Positions 32,066 through 43,499 of a stretch of 64,000 bases of DNA are shown one piece after another. Origin of the DNA: Drosophila miranda (Eukaryota; Arthropoda; Insecta; Diptera; Drosophilidae); the NCBI RefSeq assembly GCF_003369915.1, contig NC_046675.1:16678001-16742000 (forward strand), given 5' to 3'. A program made the translations under genes and the position numbers. Under the pieces are notes generated by a model. The model searched no databases and was not told the DNA's origin. It was given only the letters and a program-made list of their open reading frames with translations. Positions within the stretch are counted from its first letter, which is position 1; every line of letters starts with the position of its first letter.

Positions 32066-33208
32066 TCCGAAAAATCCAATAACAAATACACAGTTCACAT
32101 AGTGGCGGATTAGTGGATTTTACTTTGCATCTTTTATTGTACTGACAATTCCAATTGATTTTTCAGAACAGAGATATAAACAGAAATAGTTACTAGACTA
32201 ATTTTATTTCTTATGAAAGGGTTTTTCTGTTCCAGAGTAACTTATTAGTAACGGATTTACTCAAAAAGAACGCGCTTCATATACATATGTATCTCACCGC
32301 TTAATTTATCATACGGAGACTCGCCCTTCCTTGGAACTGATTTTGGGTTCAAGACAGCCCGTAAATATTACTTTGATTCGACTTGTGATGAATCTTTTCA
32401 ACTATTTCATTATTCTCCACCAACAAAAGGAAACTTTTCCAGCGACACAGATTTAATTTCCATTCCATTCGGGCATAGTTTCTTTTGGGGGAATTCAATG
32501 CTAGTTTCGCACTTTCAGCACGAAAGCTCGTCATTTAATTACAATAGCCAGGGAATGGAATGGGCATAGAATAGACGTTCCATTTGGCCAGCAAATATGC
32601 TATTCGAGAGCAAGAAATAGAGTCCGAGTCCGACTATAGTTGGCTCGTGCAAACATAAAAGTATCCAAGTTTAGGCAAATTAAATTACATACTTGAGTGG
32701 GGGTCCCGCCGCAGTCCAGAACCAGGACCAGGACCAGGACCCAAAACACCAAATCAAAGATGCGGCAATGTGTTAACCATGGCCAGAGCTACGGACGGTT
32801 CGAATTAGTAGACACAAAATATCTTAAATTATTTTGGTATTCGGGTCCAAACGAAACTTTTCCTCGGCACACTTTGACACATTTTTGTTGTTGTTTCTGT
32901 AGATGCTGTTGGGTGGGCGGGCGAGGGCGAGGGCGAGGACTGCGGCACGTTGGTGACGCCTCCAGGGCGCATTGGAAATGGAGTGGACAGACGGAACAGA
33001 CCGTACCGGACCGGGCCGGAGTGGAGCGGGCATGTTGGGATTGTTTGATGCTTTTAGCTAAAGGGCCAATATTGATTTCGATCTTAATTAACTTTGGCAC
33101 ATTTGCAGCAGTCGCCAGTCGCACAGTCGTGCTGGATGATTCTCTCTCTGTACGCCCGCCTACTTTCCGCCCACTCCCCGAAAAAAAATCAAAAAATAAA
33201 TACACAAT

Positions 33209-33407
33209 CGAAAGCCGCATGTATAGATACCCTGGCAGATCTAAGGGTATAATTTCCATGTCAATGAAATTTGGCAATATTTTTTTTTGAGTATATGGTT
33301 CCATTGAAATCTTCCAAAGCTTTGGAGAATAGCTTTGGTATTTGGCGGAAATACTAGTTTTGTCAGAAACAGACATGGGGTCGTCATAGCCCTCTGGAAA
33401 GGGTATT
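33209..33407. repeat. DINE-1/INE-1-like element relic
   Basis: The segment starts with TAGATACCCTGGCAGA and ends with CCTCTGGAAAGGGTATT, so its ends read ATACCC..GGGTAT inward, as in many degenerate Drosophila non-autonomous elements. About 200 bp, no coding capacity. Its left end matches 5249-5279. Confidence 0.4.
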
Positions 33408-34854
33408 CAAAATAGAACCGGAGACACTGTCCTACATTGCCCACAGAGAGCTTTATTTGTGCTTGTTTTCTTTTCGGGTTGCTCCTTTTGCTAATTTGTT
33501 TGTGTGGACGTCTCTTTTGCTCTCTCCATCCATCTCTACTTCCACCTCGCCCCGCACTGACACCCACTCTACCTATCCGTTTCGCTTTCACACAGGTTTT
33601 GCGCCAGTTCAAATGGGTGTCAACCCTGGCAGCAAGGAATGGCAGCTGCAAAAAGTTTATACTGTGGCCAGTGTGTGGTCTGCAGCACAAAGTCTGCAGT
33701 CTGGTCTCTGCTCTTTGGTTGTACCTCAACTCACAGTCGTATCGCACACGACATACTCTCTTATTGCCATTGTTTGTGTGGGCTTATGTGCCGTGCCTCA
33801 ACTTTTGCCATTATCAGTTTTTACCACCCCCCAGCAGAACCGGCAGTAACCCTTCGCCTGACCCATGGCCACGCACTGATATGGTATTTTTTGATTGGTT
33901 TTACAAAGACTTCAGGTGGCGTTCTCTTTGCGTTTTAATTGCCAACTGAACATTTTTGCACCACTTTCTGTGGGGAGTTTGGAGGGGGCTGCCGGTAGAC
34001 TGTGAGAGAAAACAAATTCAAGCAAATATTGTTCTAGTCTGCAGAGCTCAAAGAGTAAGGAGATGATGATGTGATTGTGAGTTTTCTCCTATTTTTCTAG
34101 ATACCAGAGAGGCAATTCCAATCAGAGATAAGGATTGAGTTTCAGCACTCCATTTGGTTCAACTTTCCTTTGTGTCAGTCTATAGGGAAGTTTTCAATCG
34201 GATCCCCCCATTCCTCCCTAAGCATCCCGAAGCGTCCCACTCCCACTTTGAGAGAGTGTTTTTGGGTAACGTCTGTTCGGTCTATTATTAATTGCTAATT
34301 TGTTAATTAAAATCATTTTGGCAGCGCACATTGTCGTGCGCGCGGGGCCTGCTTTGATGTGACCTTAAGTAGGCATAATTATAATGCATATTGAAAGGTA
34401 TATTCGGGGATTGAGCGTTGCGTATTTATTTAATTACAATTGGGCCGACTTTCAACTTGAATGGCTGCCCCTGACAAAATGCGGACAAGTGCGGACAAAA
34501 GCTCAATGAAAAGGCATTTAATAATAATATTAGTCAAATGCTGATGGCTGAGATGGCTGGCAGCCGACGCGATGTTGAGTTGCCAAGCGTTTAATTAATG
34601 AAAACATTTCGCGTTGCATGGAAATGCTTAAAGTGTGCGGGGGGCAGCAAGCAGCAAAAAGTGAAACTGAAAGCGGTCCATAAGGAAGAAGGAAAACCAA
34701 ACATCTTCCAACCGTTGTTGTTTCCACTGCCAGCAAAAAACTTTTAATTAAACAATTTTTGGCCTGGCAACGCCGAAAAAAAGCAACGAACTTCTAAGGA
34801 CAAATTGCATAAAAAATAGAAGCAGAAGAAACAGCAGCAGGAGCAGCAGCCAGT

Positions 34855-34914
34855 AGCAGTACCAGTACCAGTACCCGTACCCACACCCGTACCCATACCC
34901 GTACCCATACCCGT
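34855..34914. repeat. CCCGTA / CCAGTA hexamer minisatellite
   Basis: About ten degenerate 6-bp units (CCAGTA, CCCGTA, CCCACA, CCCATA). It produces a Gly-Tyr repeat frame on the minus strand that has no other support as a gene. Confidence 0.85.
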
Positions 34915-36245
34915 AATGGTTGCGCATTAGACAGTCCGCCCAGCATTTAAATCTAATTAAATGGCTGACTTTCCGCCTTGTCTTGTTGTCATGCAAAACC
35001 AAATAAATTTGGTACATACATACATTTGCCCCAGTCGTACAATCCTATGGCAACAGATGAACGGCGGGGGGAAGCTTAAAGCCGGGAAAGAAACGAGTGC
35101 CTGGCCAGCCAGTAAACGCCTTGCAAGTTGACAGAAAGTTTTAATAAGGCAAACGAAAAGTAGAAGAACAAAAAAGCCAAATACTAAGAGCAGCCCTCCT
35201 GAGTAGTGGGCAAATAGAAAACGCAGCAAAACTCTCATTCATTATAAACATTTCTGGCCAGCTATAATTAGAGTTTACTTTTTGCCCTGTCCGCTGCAGC
35301 GGCAGTGCTGCAGAGACCAGATAAAAAACTTTAAAGGTAAAGTCTGTCTCTAGCCAGGACTTTCCAAAATGACATTACACATTACGCTTAGGAGGGGCCA
35401 GGCCGGAGTCGCCACAACAGAAACAGCAGCCATTAAATTGACATCGTTTGCATTTATTTGGTTTCATTCCAATCTTTTTTTCTCCAACATTTTAGCATAG
35501 AAATTCGACAGGAGGGTGGACGAACAGGACATAGGGCTTCGCTAGGGAAACAAAAAAATTTCCATAGCGTGGGCAAACCCTTTTGATGTAACCAAGCTTT
35601 TGACTTGCGAAATCAACGCCACAAAATGCCAAAAAGGGCCAGCATCCACCATCCACCATCCACCAGCCTCCATCCACCAGATCCAAGATGGTTTCGCTTA
35701 CGGAAAACAAAAGGCAAACGCTGCTCCAGCTGCTAGCTGCCAGTAGCCAGTCCTTCTGCCCTTCTGCACTCCCCTGCTGTGCGGCACAGCACAGCACAGC
35801 CTTTGCTTTTGCTTTTTGTTTGTGGCCCTGTCATTTTTACAGACTAAATTAAAATATCTGGCCAAAAAAATGGCGGTCTAATTTACATTTGTAAAGCAAA
35901 TGCCAGGCCAGAAGCCTTTTCGTGCTTTCTCCCTTTTTTTTACCGCTTAGATTCTGGGGCAGCCAAATCTTAATCACTGTCAAGTTCAAACGCCCAAAGC
36001 TCATGAATATCAATGACAATCCTGAGCGAGGACACTTTTAAGCGGTTTCCCCCCAGCAGCCAACACCCAGCACCTAGCACCCAGCTCAACCCTTCTGCTC
36101 AATCCTGGTCTCAGTTCAGTTTAGCGTATCAAATTTGAGAGTGTCCAAGTGTTAAATGAATTTTTGCATATTTATTTCCAATGTTTTTTCTGCGTACAAA
36201 TATCTTTCTCTCCGAGAGCAAGAGAGATAGATGGAAAGCTGAAAA

Positions 36246-36270
36246 CTCTCTCTCTCTCTCTCTCTCTCTC
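36246..36270. repeat. (CT)12 microsatellite
   Basis: A perfect CT run with a further C, directly after a purine-rich stretch. Intergenic. Confidence 0.9.
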
Positions 36271-39200
36271 ATTGCCGTTTGACAATTTATTTAATAAAAA
36301 TAAATTAAGTTTACTTTGTTTGGCGTTTGCACATACTCGCAAATTGAATGCGTTTGTATATGCTTTACTCTTAATTAATTTTTAATGACACACAATTTCA
36401 TGTATGTATTTATCAGCAAATTTAATGCCAAAATGCATAACGGTAAATTTGCAAGCCAAGTGGTCAGAAAATGAGGCGATCCACTCGCCCATAACCAGTT
36501 AGTGCAATTATCGACAAATCATTTGAATTTTCTCTAAATTTTCCCATACTACTCCCCATAGTCATGTGCTATTAATGGAGTGTTCCCTAGAGGGGAGAAG
36601 GGACCATAGGGTCAGTAAAAAGGGGTTAATGGGAGCTATGCTGATCGTAAAAGGTGGGTTCTCCTCCATCTGATGGCTTTTATAAATTTGGAAATTCGCC
36701 TGGACATACCTGTTAAAGCCCCTTGGGTATCCATAGTTCTATTAGCTTTTCGCTGATAATATTGATTGTTATATCCACAAATCGTCTATGGGACATTCTC
36801 ATTATTCCACAAAGTGGAACAGGGGAAAAAGCAGGAGGAACAGGAGCTCTGTAACCGAAGCTGCTGCTACCAAAAATCTCCAGAATTTGTGAATTATTTA
36901 CTGACCTTTTGGGTCAATTAGCATTAGCTAATAACTCGAAGAAATCCTCAGCGGAAGACCGACCCAGTTCCCAGTTTCAGTCTCAGTTTCAGTTGCAGTT
37001 CTATTTCCCTTTCTAGTTCCATATACAGTACACAGCTATTAGAGCACCATTTTTCGAAATGTGTGCTTGGCTTGCACTCTGGCTTAATGCTTTCATTCGA
37101 GTGGCCCGCATGCTCAACTTGCATTTAAGTGCAAAAGTTTCTAATTATGTGCCCGGAGAGAGAAACTAACCAACGAGAATGGGCATGAGATGTTGATGTT
37201 GATGACGACGGCGATGGCGATGGCGGCGGCAAAGGCGACTTGAGACCGGAATGCAATGGCGAGTACAACACGCTCTCAGCAAATTAATAGACTGTGAATA
37301 TGTTAATGACGCAAGTTTTGTGCGCTTTGACGGGCTTTGAGAAGCGTTTTTAGAACCCAAACCGAACCGAAACGAGCCAAACCGTGAAAAGGTGGCAAAA
37401 AAGTTAGGCTCTCGGCATTAATAATAATCACAACAATAATGAGAGGCAATAAAAATATATAATTTCCTCACTAAATTCCAATGGGCTGACGGATCCTTTG
37501 CCCAAGGACGAGGACGACCTTGCCCAAGTTATTTATTGTGTGTATTTTGGCCCCGTCCTGTGCCTAGTGCTAATTTAAATTTATTGTGCACAAGCAATTT
37601 CCAAGTGGCCCCGCTATAAATTTACAAATGCTAAGCCGCCGCTCAAGCCGCAACCATTAATTATAATTCATTGGAGATGGTTATTCCAGTTGCCGTGAGA
37701 AGAAGAGTTAAACTGCGTTGATGAAATGCGTGTCCTAGAATATGGTAACACAATCCTGGCAACACTAAATCGATTATGTCTAAAAGCAAAAGGGTACCTA
37801 ACTCACACACATAGCTGGGCTCACAAGCTTCGGCAGTCTGTACACGTGAAAAATCGAAAAGAAGGAATAAATGGAGGGCCAAAGCGTTTACCCTTTGTAG
37901 ATAAATGCTTACAAAAGTATTAATTTTCATATAAATAGAATGGCAAACAGTTTCTACTAAAATCCATTGAAAATTGCCGAATTTGGCTCAGTGTTGGGCT
38001 TGCAGACTGTAGCTCGTTTAACGAAGTTGTCGTCCAGCTGTCATGTGCGCTTTTGCTGCTGCTGCTGATGGTCCTGCGGTTCTGCAACTTTTCATGATGG
38101 GCCGGCCAAAAAATTACACATGTAAATTGCATGTGCAGACCGCAAAACGAGTTGGCCCGTGTTGTGTGTGTGTGTGTGGGCCCCAAATAAGGTGTCAATA
38201 AATTCTGTTGCTGCTGCTGTTGGTGCTTCTGCTGCTGCTGCTGATGCTGCTACTGTTTGGTGCTGCTGCTGTTGTTGCCTTCAAGCGTTTAATTTGCAAG
38301 TGTCAAATGTCAATAGATTGCTGTCAGATGCTTGTCGCTGCATTAAAGAGCGTTGTTATGGCCCAAAGCGGTTGGCAATGATGAGAATGATGATGGTGTT
38401 GGTTGGGGCGATGACAAAACCGACTAAGCCCAAGTCAAACAATCAACCATATGGAGGTAGAGGCTGCAATGGTGGCTAGGGCGATGGAAGATCCTTGGTC
38501 AGTGACCACACACATGTCATCCTGAATGGGTACAACTTGATGTCTGACCTTTTGTGGGGCTATTTGCATTAAATTCTGACGCCAGCTGCTGTGAGCTGAC
38601 CCAAAGTTCCTGCTCCTGCTGCTGACCCAAAAGCTTTAATTACAATGCACGCACTCCCCCTGGCACTGCCCCTGCCACTGCCCCAGGCACTGCCCCTGCC
38701 ACTGCCATTGCCTTTGTCCTGGCTTGCCTCGTTCCCCATCTAAATCTATTATTTGGCAACATTCAAGCGTGAGGTGAGGATTGGGCGGGCGATTAAAAAT
38801 TAATTTGACACTTTGCGCTTGCATGTCAAAGTATGCGAGAGGGCCCTGTCCAAAAACTTTTGCCGAGCGCTTAGCTTGCATAATAATTAATGAATGCTGT
38901 GGGTGGGGAAAGCGGGAGAGAGGAAAAACTGCAATGGCCATAATTAACGCGTTTCGTGTGCGACAAATGATGGTGCTCAGACTCCTTTCTGGCCGGGTGC
39001 TGGGGTGTGACGGGGGGACGTGTTTTGCCTCACATTATTTTTAATGGGTTTGTGCGTGTTGTATTTGTATTTGTAGCGGGCTATTACTATTAACTTGTTG
39101 CCTCCACCGTCCGTGCTCATGCAAGAAAGCCATTTTCCCATAGATCGTTGTCGCCATCTTGGCCAACGTGGCGCATGATTATTATTTGCTACTCGAGTTT

Positions 39201-41137
39201 CCTTTCATGGCTATGCATTTTCGCGCCTTCCCGAGTGATGTTTGATTGGCAAATGACGGACCTCATGCCAGGAGGTTAATTATAGCGATTCCTTTACCAT
39301 AATTGGTCCGATGGAGCTGCCTTTGGCAGAGTCCGGCTACCGCATAAGTCTTTCAATTTTCTTTGGCACGTGATTGCCACTGAGCCACTAAACCCCGTTG
39401 ACATCCACGCCACTCACGTGCATCGATAGCCAGCTTACAGCTACTTAAGCTGCTTCTATCCCTTTAGCAGCGGTTTCCTATCGATGTCACGTGTGACCTC
39501 CGCTTGTGTCAGTTGTCCTCAACATTTAGCATTTTTTGGCATGTTGGTTGCGGAGTCGCGGCGGTTACGGTAAACATGGCCAAGAAATAAGCTTCATCGG
39601 ATTAAAATATTATGCTGACATTTTGGCCAACTACTTATACCTTGTACCATACGGAAATTGTGTCCAATTGAATGCTGGAATTTTTTTCCTTCCTTCAGAT
39701 TCTTCACAGCTTAGAGATCTTGAGGGTCCTGAGAGTTCTGAGTGCACTGTCCACCGGTGCAGTTTCTGGGGAAACGATTACCTAAGAAAAGCTGATGAAA
39801 TTTGTACATTTATTGTACGAGTAAATGCCATCCAAATTAGCCTCCTCGCAACGCCATCTGTCACTGAGGGAGTTCTCTTGTATCTAATTCTTCAAAGGCT
39901 TTTGGAAGGGGAAAGTAAATGCTGAAATGCAACGAAAACTTTGTTTGAAAAGGGAGGAATGGATGCATCCCAGGAGCAGAGGATGTCGGACTCAAGTCTG
40001 GTGCCAAGGTAGGGCATTGCCCCAGCAGATACGGCAGGAGCAGCTCCTAATGAATTACTTTGCAGAATTATTTTGCCATTTGAACGCGGACTAGGGACCA
40101 GTTGAAGCCAGTTGGGATTTATTTAGGACTTATAGTTTATTTTTATTATAAAATTTTCGCAAATATAACTTTAACATGCATAAAGGGGCAGACAGCGGGG
40201 AGCTTGAAAAAAAGAAGTGATAAATATATTCCAAGCAGCTGCTGCCATCTGGAAATGCATAATTGTCGCGCCTGATCGATGGGGCTCATAAATTGGCTGA
40301 CTGGCAATGACCTAAAGCATATTTAATTATTTAATTAGCACTATCTAAAGAGCGCATCTATAATTTTATGCATCGACAAGCATTAATGGCGTCATAATAA
40401 TATTAATATGTGGCCGACAGCCACAACTGCATGCAAGCTGTGCTTTTCCCATAATTATATGCCACTCCCGCCCCACTGGAAGTACTGTTGCAGTTGCAGT
40501 TGCAGTTTCAGTTTCCATAGCAGCAGCTGGCACTGCAACAGTGCTGCCACGAGTGCGACGAATACTCTTACGTATGCAAAGCCGATTGAAAGCAGTGCAT
40601 AGAAATTGCTTTGATTTCACGGTTGATTGAAGCGCATTGAATACACTATGGAAAAATATGCAGTTAAATGTATAGTGTCCCAAAAGAAAATGATTCAATA
40701 AGATTGTGTGTGAGGTGTTTGTACCAATGTTGTTGTACCATTTCCTTGGTACACGAATTTCTTAGCGGGGCTTTAAAAAGTGGCTCCAGCCTCTCTTAAA
40801 TTTTTTATAAACTTAATAAGTTCATCTTAATCGTTATTTTTTTGTTCAAATCGTTTTTGGCTTGATCTTATTATCAGTTTCGAATTACCTTTCGAATATT
40901 TTCCTCAGGAGTTTTCCCTCAGTGTAGGGAATTATTTGCCATTGTACTAAGAAGCAAAAGTGGAGGAGAAACTTACAAAGAGAAGGATATTTCAAAGCAA
41001 AGAGCTTTCCAATTAGTCAGAAAGTGCACTCCTTCCTCAATGTATGTTAAGATTCTGACCTAAGAATCGAAGAGCTAAATTGCACTAACCCTTCGTAGGA
41101 ACACATTATAAGTTGCTGCGGACCCCGCAATTCTACA

Positions 41138-42068
41138 TTTATACCCGATACTTAGTCAGTATGGCTCTCCTCCGGCAGACGCCGGTAATATTAAGCGACA
41201 CGACAAAGAGTGCGTGCGAAAGAGACAGAAAATCAGTCTGAGCGTGTCGTCGGGCGCTGCGTAGCCACTGAAAATTGGTTTTTAGTTTTCTCGAATCTTC
41301 AATATTGTGGATGCCACAGATTTTCGTCTTTTGTTGGTGGCGGAATCTTGAGATATACGTTTTATAGTGAGATCTAACAGGAGTGTGGATATCAAATTGG
41401 GTTGCTCTAGCCTTAATATTCTCTGAGATCTGTGGATGCCCCAGATTTTCGTCCTTTTCGGGGGCGGAAGAGGGTGTGGCGAAATTTTGAAACAAACTCG
41501 TCAATGTCCGATATCTTAGGAGTGTGGATACCAAATTTGGTTGCTCTAGCTTTTATAGTCTCTGAGATCCTTGAACTCACATTTTGCAATAGGCAAAACC
41601 GACCATGAAACCTGTGTGTTAGAGAGAGAGACAGGGCGAGAGAGAATGAAATTGTTTTCTTGATTCTGGCTATAAAATTTGTACGATCTGATTGAGATTT
41701 TGCATTCTAAAACATATAGTCATCCTCTACGATTCTGCGCTTTCGGTTTTCTCGTATCTTTGAAATTGTGGATACCACAGATTTTCGGTCTTTGTGGGGG
41801 CGGAAGTGGGCGGGGAAAAGTTTTGAAATAGACTTGTAACGGTGACATATCACAGAAGTTCGGATATAAAATGTCGTTGCTCTAGCTCTTATAGTCTTTG
41901 AGCACTAGACGCTGATAGGGACGGAAAGGCGGACAGGGCTCAATCGACCCGGCTATTGATACTGATCAAGAATATACTTTATGGGGTCGGAAACGATTTC
42001 TTCTGGACATTATACAAATCCATTTTCACCACAAATCTAATAAACCCCTATACTCATCGGGTATAAAA
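41138..42068. mobile_element. Non-autonomous DINE-1/Helitron-like element (obscura-type)
   Basis: A 931-bp unit bounded by TATACCCGAT at 41140-41149 and its inverse ATCGGGTATA at 42056-42065. Near the right end it carries text widespread in Drosophila repeats: CTGATCAAGAATATACTTTA, then TGGGGTCGGAAACGATTTCT, then the CGGGTATAA end. Inside are three diverged copies of a ~140-bp module (about 41283-41432, 41433-41572 and 41749-41904). Each holds a CAGATTTTCGTC-like word, a GGCGGAA word, and TTGCTCTAGC followed by TCTCTGAG or its variant. No coding capacity. The ends and body fit the DINE-1/ISY/SGM group of small Helitron-derived elements. The exact family is my inference. Confidence 0.65.
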
Positions 42069-42810
42069 ATTGGTGATAGAAAGAGAGCATAATCAGTGCT
42101 AGGATTGAAGCTACTGAATTCTTCTGTTCATAATTCAAATTGTATATTGAAAAAATTGTAATAAATTTGCAGGAGCACTGCGCTGATTGATTGCGTTCCA
42201 CGCAGCCACGCAGCCATACAGCCAAACATCAGCCCCAGCCTTAGCCCCAGCCCTAGCCCCACTTCAAGGCAATTGAGTTATGTTGAGCATTTGAAATATT
42301 TCACTTTTGTCTGCGCGAATTCGCTGATGCGGGCATGTCAGAAGAAACGCAATTTTGAATTGAATTTGACATGTATTTTTTTTGTACAAAGCATTATTTG
42401 ACTTTTATGACATGTTTCCCTCCGCAAAGCAGAGCAGAAGTCACTTTCCATACACTCCACTCGTATCGTGTGCGTGCTGCAACGCCCACAAAAAATAAAG
42501 TGTTCGGATCGGCCCAGCCTCCTGGGGATGCATCCGCCCAAATTCGATATTCGAAAAAGTTTAGTCGCTGCCACATACAATCATCGCTTAATTTATATGT
42601 TTCTGGTTTTTAGTTTTCATTTGAGATTTCGCCATCAATTGGTGCTCTGTATGCTGTCATTTATTCATTTGTCCGCGCTCGCGTGCTGCCAAATGCATTC
42701 GCAATTCGATTGCAATTGCAACCTGCTATTAGTGTGCGTTTGGAGTGTCTCTAATGACAGTCATCATGGATCAATATCGTATCGCATCTGTACCATTGGG
42801 GTGCAAATCT

Positions 42811-42848
42811 CATAAAAGGCCAGTCCTTTGCCCTCAGTCGGCTCAGTG
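42811..42848 (+). promoter_or_regulatory. Obp83b: Candidate core promoter of Obp83b
   Basis: A TATA-like CATAAAAG at 42811 is followed by two Inr-like words, TCAGTC at 42834 and TCAGTG at 42843. The first is 23 bp and the second 32 bp from the TATA start; the second has the better spacing. Transcription would begin about 30-40 bp before the start codon at 42873. Confidence 0.5.
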
Positions 42849-42872
42849 TTTTTAAAAACTTGTTGCCTGAAA

Positions 42873-43412
42873 ATGATGAAATCTGTTGCTCTTTTCATGC
42901 TGCTACTTGGCTGTGTAGCTGCCCAGGGACCCAGACGGGATGCTGAGGTTTGTAGTGGATTTATGACATTTGTGCCATTTATCAGTTATTATCTCTCGCC
43001 GCAGTATCCACCGCCAGCAATTCTAAAATTGGCCCAACACTTCCACGATATTTGTGCCCCAAAAACTGGTGTCACTGATGGTAGGTCCTACTCTTTACCA
43101 TTTTTCGATTACTCTTCAATTTCTGTCTCTTTAGCGGCCATCAAGGAGTTCAGCGACGGAGAGATACACGAGGACGAGAATCTCAAGTGCTACATGAACT
43201 GTCTCTTCCACGAGTTCGAAGTGGTCGATGATAATGGCGATGTACATATGGAGAAGCTATTCAATGCCGTTCCCTCGGAAAAGCTGCGCAACGTATTGAT
43301 GGAGGCCTCCAAGGGTTGCATCCATCCGGAGGGCGACACCTTGTGCCACAAGGCCTGGTGGTTCCATCAATGCTGGAAGAAGGCTGATCCTGTCCACTAT
43401 TTCTTGGTCTAA
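42873..43412 (+). CDS. Obp83b: Odorant-binding protein Obp83b (OS-E type)
   Basis: Three exons, 42873-42947, 43005-43080 and 43135-43412, give 142 residues. A signal peptide ([17 protein letters not shown]) leads into a PBP/GOBP-fold domain with the six classic cysteines at 42, 69, 73, 112, 121 and 130, and the family-typical C-terminus [11 protein letters not shown]. OBPs are secreted by support cells into sensillar lymph, where they bind small odorants or pheromones; in D. melanogaster this protein is found in antennal sensilla together with its neighbour. The ending VHYFLV and the CAPKTGVTD region match OS-E rather than OS-F. Both introns (57 and 54 bp) are multiples of three and contain no in-frame stop, so the unspliced frame is open throughout. 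The start is the first ATG of a tandem ATGATG pair after a TATA/Inr-like promoter. The protein-coding sequence is intact. Confidence 0.95.
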   Translation: MMKSVALFMLLLGCVAAQGPRRDAEVCSGFMTFVPFISYYLSPQYPPPAILKLAQHFHDICAPKTGVTDGRSYSLPFFDYSSISVSLAAIKEFSDGEIHEDENLKCYMNCLFHEFEVVDDNGDVHMEKLFNAVPSEKLRNVLMEASKGCIHPEGDTLCHKAWWFHQCWKKADPVHYFLV

Positions 43413-43469
43413 GATGTAAATGTCTTTGCAATATTTATGTTTATGTGAATGTGTGTTTATATTAAGCTT

Positions 43470-43475
43470 AATAAA
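43470..43475 (+). terminator. Obp83b: Poly(A) signal of Obp83b
   Basis: AATAAA 57 bp after the stop codon, a typical short OBP 3' UTR. Confidence 0.75.
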
Positions 43476-43499
43476 TGGTTAAAGGTTCATTTAAACATT

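Larger units (their letters stand above)
28545..41137. other. Long non-coding interval upstream of the Obp83 pair
   Basis: About 12.6 kb where I cannot support any gene. It contains a CATGGAGC tandem near 29420-29450, CTG/CAG-rich tracts (30095-30125, 38200-38275), a dispersed-repeat copy at about 31860-32065, a DINE-like relic at 33209-33407, a CCCGTA hexamer array at 34855-34914, a CT run at 36246-36270, and CCACTGCCCCTG-type repeats at 38658-38712. The longest frames (32697-33290, 33437-33949) overlap frames on the other strand and show no domain. Confidence 0.55.

Noticed and set aside
32790..32815. GGTTCGAATT, a tRNA T-loop-like word
   Set aside because: No acceptor or anticodon stem can be folded around it; no tRNA gene found in the window.
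32697..33290. 197-codon plus frame and an overlapping 195-codon minus frame
   Set aside because: Both strands are open over the same DNA, with repeat-encoded Arg-Thr and Arg-Gly runs; it enters a repeat relic at its 3' end. No recognisable product.
33437..33949. 170- and 130-codon overlapping plus frames
   Set aside because: Two frames overlap, neither shows a domain, and composition is that of pyrimidine-rich non-coding DNA.
34748..35017. Gly-Tyr repeat protein frame on the minus strand
   Set aside because: Encoded by the CCCGTA hexamer array; no cuticle-protein signal peptide or flanking gene structure.
39536..39925. 129-codon plus frame upstream of the DINE-like element
   Set aside because: Looks somewhat protein-like, but no domain, signal peptide or splice structure; I could not support it.
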